A stretch of 64,000 bases of DNA from Lycium barbarum (Eukaryota > Streptophyta > Magnoliopsida > Solanales > Solanaceae): contig NC_083344.1 in NCBI RefSeq assembly GCF_019175385.1, positions 61,690,782 through 61,754,781 on the forward strand. The letters run 5' to 3'. The notes beneath the pieces are model-generated. The model was not told the DNA's origin, ran no database searches, and saw only the letters and a program-made list of their open reading frames with translations. The translations under genes were made by a program, and so were the position numbers. Positions 13,891-23,141 of this stretch are shown here, in pieces. The stretch's first letter is position 1, and each line of letters starts with the position of its first letter.

Positions 13891-13924
13891 GTTTATAGAT
13901 GTGGTGCACAACACATCGATAAAC
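13891..13924 (-). other. Leader hairpin with self-complementary loop, element A
   Basis: RNA-sense arms GTTTAT/ATAAAC and GATGTG/CACATC enclose an 8-nt loop ending in GTGCAC, a 6-nt palindrome. Its form is that of a retroviral dimer-initiation stem-loop. The 34-nt unit recurs at the same place in B, C, D, E and H. Confidence 0.7.
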
Positions 13925-13968
13925 AAGACTCTACGAGACACGGCCTGTAGACATTCCGAGGACAAACC

Positions 13969-13980
13969 GCTCTGATACCA
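13969..13980 (-). other. Primer binding site of element A
   Basis: Minus-strand TGGTATCAGAGC, complementary to the 3' end of plant initiator-methionine tRNA, four bases after the 5' LTR end. It primes minus-strand DNA synthesis. Confidence 0.93.
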
Positions 13981-13984
13981 CTTT

Positions 13985-16896
13985 TGTCACGACCCAGCCC
14001 CGTGGGCCGCGACTGGCACCCTACCTGGGTGTCCAGACCAAATCGCATATTCATTTCCGAATCCAAACTTATTTCAGAATTTTCAAAAGTTATATCAGAC
14101 ATAATTTATATCGAAAATCTGTCTTAAGCGGTCATATCAAATCAATCTCAAACAAAGCGGCGGAATAGACATCGCCGGTCAAAATACAAATATATACAAA
14201 AGGGCCATTTGGGGCCATCATATCAAACAGACCGCTTTAAGACCCGAAAGCAAAATCGGACAACATACACATAGGACCCTCGCCCCACAAAGATGACTAC
14301 AGGCCTCTACGAATTTAAAACATAACATATGGCGAGACAGGGCCTCGCCGTACCCAAACTGTCAAATATACAAAACATATACAGAGTAAAGGAGTCTGTA
14401 CCAAAAGTGGACTCCGGACCAAGTAAGAGTACTCCGGAAAGCAAGAAGCGAAGCCTACTGCGGAGGATCACCGATGTCTGCACCTACGGGCATAAAACGC
14501 AGCCCCCGGAGAGAGGGGGTCAGTACGAAATATGTACTGAGTATGTAAAGCACGGAGTACAGAATTATGGATCAAAACCGAAAGCAAATCAAATGTCAAA
14601 GTGGGGTACAAACTGGTATGTCAAAATCTGTATCAAAATCATATACATATGTTTTATGCAAATAAAATCATGCAAACGCTTAAGAATGTGGTCGCCACTC
14701 CGACGCTGGCGCCACACACAGCATAACACCAGAAGGTTTCAAATCTCCGTACATCTTCGAACATAATCATAATCATCGGTGAGCATATCGCGTCCCGAGC
14801 CATATCACAGCATAACTCCAAACGGAACCGGGCCCTATGGCGAAGCCTCGGAAACCGTAACACAGCATACGGCCGAATTCATCATACAGCGCACGAATCA
14901 AAACCGGCCCGGGAACCGGTGAACGAAGTCATAATAAGGCACGAGCGGAGTCGTGAGCAAGCAAATGCAAATCGTATTTCAAAATAGTCTTTCAAAGCAA
15001 AGTGAACTCATAAGTCATTTTAGAATACAAAATAGTCGAATACTTAGCCGACATAAAGTTTCATTTTGCAAAACGTTTCCAAAATGGTCCATATAGTTCG
15101 GAACATAGATTAGCGCATCGCATAGTCCAAACATACCCCGTAGGAGGATGTTCCAAAGATCGGAAGTGGTACTTTCAACTTTATTCTCAAAGGTGGCCCG
15201 AAGGGCAAATCGGGCATTTTGGGGTAGCGGACCCACCTCGAGTCGAAGTGAGGTGGCGAACATAGTTTTACGAGCAGTTATATGCCAAGGGTCATACATA
15301 ATCATTTCTAGGTTACCCGACCACATTTCGATAGGTTTCGGACGAATAATGGCATTCTAGCCAAAAGGGAGCCTTTAGGCTTCAATCGAATTGAATGAAT
15401 AGTAACTTTCCTGTGGATCGGGTTTCGAGGAGCAGAAATGCTCCGGAAGGTCTCATATTCAACTAACACACTAAGATATGCCAAATAAAGAATTGGGAAG
15501 CTTTACATACCTCACAGACGTCGTAAGCTCTTCCAAAAGTCCCGTCCCGTTTCGTCAAAAATCTGCAAATGGTCAAAGTTACCCAATGAGATCCTTAGGC
15601 TCAAAAAAATGCCTTTAACTCCATATTTGCCTACCGAAATTTCGGCAGCATTTCCCCTATAAATCTAACATCCCCGAGACTTAGCTCGGCTCAAAATACA
15701 ACAACAACAACAGCCCACACATCAACAAACAACACAAACAACAATCAAGCCATTCTAGCTTCAAAATTCCACTTTGTTATCTAAATTGGCAACTTCCATT
15801 CAAACTTTCAAAACTCCAATTCTACATCTACATAATTGGATTCATTTCCACATTCAAACTTATACAATCACAATCTAACTACAATCCAAGCCATACCCGA
15901 AATTACACCAAAATCCATTATGTTCCATAATTCTTCAAAACAATCAAAAGTGCACGACGAACATTCTAACTCACGTCGTTTCATTCCGAATTCATTAACA
16001 TCATTATAAGTTCATATCTAAAGTCTCTAGCACCCTAAATATACAATGATATACATAAAGATACAAAGGATATACACTTTCCGATAATATCCGAATTCGT
16101 TTTCCACCGCCAATTTAATTCAACAATCAATCATTTACGATATAAGGATCACAACAACACATTATACCAACTTAGCCAAGATCAATTCACACCAATTTTT
16201 CCTTCTATGGCTCTCGGCCAAACCCACTACAAACACACACCCACGACTTTCTATTTACGTTAAAATTACGGGATTCTCGTCTACTTCCAATCCTTAACAC
16301 ATTCATAGCAATTCTATAACATTAGAGGGGCAAGATTCTTACCTTTTACTAACTTTCCGACTTGTCGCAAACGGAATCCTTGTGCCAAACCAATTATACC
16401 ACGTCGGAGAGCGTCTTGAGTATTTCTTAATTATGTAGAAACCAAGATTTTTGGATCACTAAACAAACTTGGGAATTTCTTTTTCTCTTCTACACTATTC
16501 ACGGCCGAACCCCTTCTTTCTTGTGTTCTTGAATTTTTTTGATTTTCTCTTGAATAATGCTAAGTGTTCCTCATATATATCCACTTAGGGGTCATGTGCA
16601 TAGCACATGCCCCTTTTAAAAATGGATTTGGGCCACACTATGGCCGGCCCCCATTTGATCTTGGGCCTTGATTTTGCATTGCATTTTCTTGGCCCAATTC
16701 GAGAAAAGTCCCGTTTTGTAATTCCCGAAACTAATTTCCGAAATTCCAAATTTATCCTCGGCCTTCCCCGAGGTCTTAGCATTAAAGATTTCACAACCAA
16801 CATAGTCATATTCTCACAAATTAATTTATACCCTTCTAACACCCAAGTCATAATTATTTCTCGATTTCCAATTGTACGAAAACACGGGACATAACA
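13985..16896 (-). repeat. 5' LTR of element A
   Basis: 2912 bp. Reading in RNA sense: inverted repeat with CATGTGC arms (16590-16612), TATA box (16573-16580), canonical splice donor AAAAG|GTAAGAATC with GT complement at 16341-16342, palindrome 15634-15645, second donor-like GTATGTAAAG (complement 15509-15510), tandem hairpins 14503-14539. The predicted exon 1 between TATA and donor has no ATG, while the rest of the LTR has many. Confidence 0.94.
16338..16347 (-). promoter_or_regulatory. Predicted 5' splice site in the 5' LTR of A
   Basis: Minus-strand AAAAG|GTAAG lies about 235 nt after the TATA box. An AAG|GTAAG-like site at this relative position is seen in the LTRs of B, C, D, E, H and I. 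Confidence 0.62.
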
Positions 16897-16901
16897 GATA
16901 T
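16897..16901. repeat. Target site duplication of element A (right)
   Basis: GATAT, matching 5889-5893. Confidence 0.93.
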
Positions 16902-17747
16902 ACACAAATATACCAAATGTATACGCTTTCCGATAACGTCCGAAATTATTTGCTAGCACCAACTCAATTCTTTAATCGATCCTTTACGACATAAAGATCA
17001 CAACAACACATTATTCAAACTAAACAAGATAAAATTCTTATGGCTTGCACCACATGGAACTCACGGCCAAACACACCCTTTTTACACACACACACCATGC
17101 ACAAACACAACCTCATCCCACAATCTTCACACTAATCCAATCACTAACACATATATATCCATTTCATAACATTAAAACATAAAAATCTTACCTTTTTCTT
17201 GAATTTCCGACTTGTCGCAAACGTCGCTCTTTCTCCAAACTACTTGTATCACGTCGGAGAGCGTCTTGAGTACTCCACAACTATGTAAAACTCAAGATTT
17301 TTAGAGCAAGCACAAGGCTTGGGATTTTTTTTTTTTTCCTTTTTCTCTACACGGCCGAGAGGGGTTTTGGTTGGAGTCAAGTTGAATTGTGATTTTTCTT
17401 GCTAAGTCCAAGGGGAGAATTGATATATATCCATATGTAGAGGTCATGTGCATAGCACATGACCTTTAAAATTGGGTTTGGGCCTCCCTAGGGGCCGGCC
17501 ACCCCCAAAGACTTGGGCCTAATTCCTTGTTGTCCAAACTTGGCCCAATTCGTGAAATGTCCCGTTTTGTAATTCCCGAAACTAATTTCTAAAATTCCAA
17601 ATTTACCCTCGGCCTTCCCCGAGGTCTTGACATCAATGATTTCATAATCAACATGAGCATAGCAACTTGAATCAAATTATTTCCTCAACACACACAAGTC
17701 TTATTTATTTCTTGATTTCCCGTTATACGAAAATACGGGACATAACA

Positions 17748-17752
17748 TTCAA
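17748..17752. repeat. Target site duplication of B-family solo LTR (right)
   Basis: TTCAA, matching 3682-3686. Confidence 0.9.
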
Positions 17753-19658
17753 CCTCTAGAAACTTCAAGACTTTAGGAGAAAAGAAAAGAAGGAGAAAAA
17801 CATCTAGACCCTTTCGGCCATAGCAAGAGCAAGAGAAACCTTGGGGATTTTTCATCAAAAAATTCACCTCTTCTATCCAAACAATCCATTGAAGGTTCCT
17901 AAGCAAAGTAGAGTGGTTTTTGAAGCAAGGAAAACACATTTTCATGTATGTTGTGGATTCTAGTCAAGTGAAGGGTTAGAGACAAAAGGTAAGAATTCAT
18001 TCCCTTTCATATGTTATGGATGTTGTGCATGTTGTAGCGTATGGAATGAGTGAAATTCATGAAGAAGATAAAAATGGGGGTTGGCCGTGTGTTGTGTGTG
18101 TGTGACCGTGCATGTGTGTTTTAGTGTAAGCCGTGTGGTTGTGTTGAAATATGGAAGAGAATGAGTCAATTTTATTTAGAGTTTTGGTTGTTGTTATGTT
18201 GTGGGTTCTATATTGCTAATGAATGTCTAGGAACCTTAGTGAAGTTGTAGTAGTGGAGGCTTGTTTTAGAAGTTATATGAATGGAATATAATGTTCTTGC
18301 ATGCATGAAAGACAATATGATTAGTATGATTTTGTTGGAATATATTATGAGGTTGTTATTGTTTTTATTGGAGTTGGAAGGTTTTTGAAAGAAGTACTAA
18401 ATTGATTGAATATGGAAATTGTTAGTATTGTTGTTGGCATTGTGATTGATAATTTGGCCGCGTTGAATTCCCGGGATTGTTGTTGATTGAAATTGGCCAA
18501 GTTGAACTTGGTGGGGTAGAGTATTTACAGGGGAAGTGCTGCCGAAATTTCGGTAGACAAATGTTACTTTAAGATTCCAATTCCAAATGCTCTAACCAAA
18601 GTTGGTAAATGTGACCAATTTGTAGATTTTAACGGATTTGCAACTTGAGTTTGGAATAGCATAAGGAGCGGAAAGAGGTATGTAAGGCTTCACCCTTCCT
18701 TCTATGGCATGTCTTAGACGTAATATGTTGGATATGAGCCTCGGGGATAACTCTACCCTCCGGAATCCGCGCCTAAAGTTTCCCCTTTTTCATTCAGTAG
18801 AATTGAATTAAAAATTGTGTAAAATGTTGAAAGAATCTCCTAAACCTCTAGAAGTCGCATAAATAGGACCCGACTAACCTAAAACCCTCACAAGTAATGC
18901 CATGACATGTAACATATGTAAATTTGGCACGCCGCCTCATTTGACCCGAGGTGGGCCCGTTGTTCCCGGATTTTCCTTATTGTTCTGCTTGACTTACTTT
19001 GAAGCTGAATCCAAAAGAAACCTTTGATTCTTATTCCGTTGTCAAATGTCAAGTACTATACCTACCCCAATGAGAATACTTCTATGACGATAATGATAAC
19101 GATGATGTTAGAAAACAGAATATGCCTACGATAAGTATGACCGGAATGATTCCATGACCAAGATTTCTAAGCAAAGGATTCAATGTGAATACGAAGGTGA
19201 CAAACTAATTCTTGATCCTTATCTCTATTTCTTAGCTATGACACTATGTTCTAAGGATTTCAAAGCGTATGTATTGACGTCTATGATGCCTATGATTTCA
19301 TACTATGTTTTCTTCTAGTACTATTCTTCGTTGGTAGTCTCGCCTTAAAATACTTGTTCCTTCAAGGTGAGACGGAGCGATCACGGTTGTTCCATAACGT
19401 AATCGGAGGTCACCAACCTTACGTCACTCCAATGGCTACATGATTTTTCCTTGGTCTCTCTTGCATGCTTATAAGATATATATATATATATATATAAGAT
19501 ATGTATATGAACATGGGGTGGGGGAAGGGATACATGGGGATGGGAAGGGAAACATGTTTCACTGCCACCTGGTCAGCTGGCTTATCATCCCGGACGCGGG
19601 ATATATGGGCGAGCCGATGTATTTCGGTGCTATGTGGGCGAGCCGACATTGTTCAGTG

Positions 19659-19775
19659 CTATGATATCACATGATATACTATGATATGCTACGCTATGAT
19701 ATGACATGATATGATATACTATGATATGACACGCTATGACATAACATGATATGATATGATTAGACATGACAGGAC
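19659..19775 (+). repeat. ATGATAT-rich short tandem repeat in LTR G
   Basis: Imperfect runs of ATGATAT/ATGACAT units, preceded by a (TA)n run at 19476-19497. Low-complexity sequence inside the LTR with no coding potential. Confidence 0.7.
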
Positions 19776-20435
19776 ATAAGGTCTATTTTCTATGAATATG
19801 AAAGAGAAATGTTTTCCAAAGAAAGACAAGCATGCATGGTATCCGGCCTGAAAGGGCATTCCTATGTACAGGTTACCTTTTTGTTTCATTATATGCCTAT
19901 GACCCCATGATATTGGTAATCATACTCTATGTTCCTGCTTGCATTATTTTTCCATGCCTTACATACTCGGTACACTATTCGTACTGACGTCCCTTCTTGT
20001 GGACGTTGCGTTTCATGCCGCGCAGGTCAGCAGGTAGACGGACCTGATTTCTAGGAGTTCTATCAGCAGTTATCGGCAGTGCTCCAGTTGTCCCGGAGCC
20101 TCAGATTCTTGGTACTATTTTGTGTATATATGTTCGGGCACGGCAGTACTCGGCTCTTCCTATGTATATGTATACTATGTTTAGAGGCTCGTAGACAGAT
20201 ACGTACAGTTAGATGTTTTGTACTTTTGCTGGTCCTCGTTGTTGTATAAAGTGCAAACCGAGTTTGTTAGCCTATGTTTATAACTATGCTACTAAGGTTA
20301 ACGTTTAGTAAACAAGAAAAAAAAATATATGGTGCATTTCATACGGCCCACTTAGTAACAAGAATACGATACGAGGTAGGGGGTGCTCGGTACAAGTATC
20401 GGGTACTCGTCGCGGCCCCTAGTTGGGTCGTGACA

Positions 20436-20440
20436 ATAAG
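20436..20440. repeat. Target site duplication of solo LTR G (right)
   Basis: ATAAG, matching 3319-3323. Confidence 0.88.
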
Positions 20441-22938
20441 CATCCACTTTTAATGTCCTTCAATTCAAGACCTTTACAAATAATTCTCAGCTCTATCTTA
20501 AATACCACCCTGGCTTCTATCCATTTATGGGCTGGCTTTCAGATCTTACTAACTTGTTTCAGCAAGGGATCTCCATTGAAATTTAAGCATCTATCTCAAA
20601 TATATTGCAGTGTCAATTGTTTCCATCTTACACCTGCATTTCTCTCACCCGCTTCCCTCCTTTAGGGTGTACTTATATCATTATCTACGTATATTCTACT
20701 CTATGTCCCCATTTTCAATCTCAAATTCATCTGACTCTTTTCCAATTCACTTGGTATACTGTACCATATCTATGTCCTTTCTTTATAATTTATAACTTTG
20801 ATTATCCTCATACGAAACCTTAACAAAATCACGAAGCGACGAGAACCTTTCTATATATAGTATAAAATCTCATCTGACCATCTTTACTCGAGTAATGCAA
20901 CCCAAGTAGCAACTCATCCAAGGCCACATTCCACTTACTCCAATCAGAATTTAATTGGTACTTATAGTCGTTCCAAATTCTCAATTAGGTAGCACTTATA
21001 TTCCGATGATAAGTGTCCTAAGTTCTCTTGTAATATTATCTTTATCCCAACCTATATCATCTGCTTCCTTTAATAAATTTACAATACATTATTTGTTCCT
21101 CGGGCCTACAGTCTTTGTCCTTTAAGGATTCCACTATTTTCGAGGTGAAGTTATATACACATAGCACTTCTTTATGCCTTACGCTCTTTTACCCTTGTTG
21201 TGTACCCAACACTGCCTTCTAACTTACTCAAAATCATATCAAGTTCATCTTAACGACAGTCTTATCTTATCACCTTGTCGTCCTACTACACCTTTAAGTT
21301 CATAGCTATATATTTCCCTTTTGTTCTATACTCGTACTCAATTAATCACGTCTATCTTGGGTTCTTCCTTTAATATTCCCTTACCATTTCCCAAGTCTAT
21401 GTCTATCTTTTATTCTGTACACGAGGAATCTCATGCTGCCTCTGTACCCTTCAGAAAACAATACTTCTGCATAATCCCTTTCTCATTTTCAAAACGTATT
21501 CTGTTCATCCCTATTTTTTCTTATCATCCCAATCCTTTTTCTAGCACTCATTCTACATCATTGCTCATCTTTCTATAGTTTGGTCTTTCACAGTTCCGTC
21601 ACTTATATTATTCATGTTCTCGGCTATACATGTCATAACCTATTACTGCACTGTTATCTCGCTTTCTTCCTATTTCCTTCTTTTAATTACTCCTTCTTTT
21701 CTTATGCTCGCTATCATTTTCGTTATCATATAATCTTTATTCTAAACTTTCCCTACAAAACTTGATCAGCCTTTCTTATCCGTTCTATAGCTCGCTTTTC
21801 CGTTTCACACTTGCCTTTATACTCTAGTCACATAGATCACGTTATATCTTTTAGTCACTTCCTCAGTAGGCTTTACTTATTTTCATAACAATCCTTATTA
21901 TGTTCGCATTATATCCTGCTTGCAAAGAATCTTATAGTGTAGCACGTTTTAACATTATTCCCGATTCTCACTATGGTTTAACTACACTCTGTGGAGTAGG
22001 TGTACTTAACCTTTTACCCTTTCTGACCAATCTTATCCTTAATACCTCACAAGATGTCCTATCAATACATTCATATTTGTCGCAATTCTTCCTCCTCTGT
22101 ACTCTTGTCTCAGTCATACCATTACTCCTTTTAACTATAAACTCGTCATAATTTATCCCTGCTTATCAATTCAGTCGGTACCTCAATATAACGCTCCATT
22201 AAGATTTGACACCCTTTTCTAAATCATCTCTTAGTATCACAAGCCCTTCCAACTTATCCTAGCATTTCTTTTTACCATATCGATATCGACCTCATAATTA
22301 CTATTACTATCAATTATACAGTTAACTTTATTTCTCGAGGTCAGACTTGCAACTTGGTCAAATCCTATCATTACTGTTGACATGACCTTTCAAGACATAT
22401 TACGAGCTTATATCTCATTCCCTTTTTATTTCTAGGAAAATTTTGGCAGAGTTTCCTCTGTATTTCTTACTATCTCAAAACCTGCACGCAGGAAATACCA
22501 ACAATGCCTCACAGGGCCAACATATATTCATATATATTATCTCGTATCATAGCCACACAGGGCTCCCCATATCAATAACAATATGAAAATGATGAACATA
22601 CCTCGTATGTCCAACTCAAACTGTACCTGTTTATTTTCCCTTTCAATCTTTAACTGCAGGTTTCAATCATACCTGCAACATTCACACTATATCTGACATA
22701 TATTCTGCTTACCGTTACTAATTCCTTCAGCTTCTTCTGTGCGCACCTTATAACTGAACTTATCAACAATATATACATCCAATCCACTTTCTTGCAATAC
22801 TTCCAGTAACTTACCTTAATGATGACCGGTTCGCCATTCTGTATATACAATTTCTAATAACGTAACCTCGATGAAATATCTTACCTCTGTAACTCCCAGT
22901 AGCATTATTTACCTTCTCTTGTCAACACGACTCTCCTG
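20441..22938 (-). mobile_element. Non-coding interior of element E
   Basis: About 2.5 kb between the end of G and the leader of E. The plus strand is T/C rich and no retrotransposon protein motif is visible in any frame; the short ORFs are chance openings. A block near 22434-22570 resembles part of the LTR of element C (about 30836-30920), including TGCACGCAG and AATACCAAC. The layout (LTR, primer site, leader, long non-coding interior) is that of a LARD-type non-autonomous element, but old erosion of a coding element cannot be excluded. Confidence 0.55.
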
Positions 22939-23141
22939 CTGAAATCAAAGGTCAATATATAAGGGATATCATTTCCTATCTCTTAGCTCTATCACACGAT
23001 CTAGAGTAAGAAGGAAAAGTAACATCCTAAATGTCATGTAGCTTCCAGTTTATAGATGTGGTGCACAACACACAGATAAACAAGACTCTACTAGACACGG
23101 TCTGTAGACACTCCGAGGATGAACTGCTCTGATACCACTTT
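22939..23141 (-). other. Leader, hairpin and primer site of element E
   Basis: Minus-strand primer site TGGTATCAGAGC at 23126-23137, four bases after the LTR. The 34-nt hairpin at 23048-23081 keeps the GTGCAC loop. A conserved GATCGTGTGATAGAGCT-like block and an acceptor-like TTGACC...TTTCAG (AG complement at 22939-22940) follow, yet no gag ATG comes after. The leader matches that of A closely. Confidence 0.8.

Larger units (their letters stand above)
5894..16896 (-). mobile_element. Complete Ty3/gypsy chromovirus (Del/Tekay-like), element A
   Basis: Full-length minus-strand element of 11,003 bp: 5' LTR 13985-16896, primer site 13969-13980, leader, gag-pol 8916-13781, polypurine tract, 3' LTR 5894-8805. 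The duplication GATAT flanks it at 5889-5893 and 16897-16901. Both LTRs are 2912 bp and I see only about four substitutions between them, so insertion is recent. Gag-pol is one uninterrupted frame with catalytic motifs present. Everything needed for autonomous transposition appears intact. It sits in a solo LTR of the related B family. Confidence 0.95.
3687..17747 (-). mobile_element. Solo LTR of the B family, interrupted by element A
   Basis: In plus-strand reading it starts TGTCACGACCCAGCCCC at 3687 and ends ACGGGACATAACA at 17747, with TTCAA at 3682-3686 and 17748-17752. Visible pieces are 3687-5893 and 16902-17747, together about 3053 bp, equal to the two B LTRs (3056 and 3052 bp), which it matches closely in reverse complement. 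No interior remains, so this is a solo LTR of the gag-only B family. Element A with one GATAT copy is inserted in it. Internal sites include the palindrome CCGAAATTTCGG at 5477-5488. Confidence 0.92.
3324..20435 (+). mobile_element. Solo LTR G (3.05 kb), interrupted by later insertions
   Basis: Starts TGTTATATCCCGC at 3324 and ends GGGTCGTGACA at 20435. The 5-bp duplication ATAAG flanks it at 3319-3323 and 20436-20440. Visible pieces are 3324-3686 and 17753-20435, about 3046 bp in all, split by the B-family solo LTR. There is no primer site after it and no polypurine tract before it, so it is a solo LTR left by LTR-LTR recombination. Internal sites: TATAAA at 3465-3470, canonical donor AAAAG|GTAAGAATTC with GT at 17989, palindrome CCGAAATTTCGG at 18542-18553, second donor-like GT at 18678, tandem hairpins at 19968-20006. 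Confidence 0.9.

Noticed and set aside
20423..22151. Series of 60-85 residue plus-strand ORFs in E
   Set aside because: Chance openings in T/C-rich sequence; no motif and wrong strand for E.
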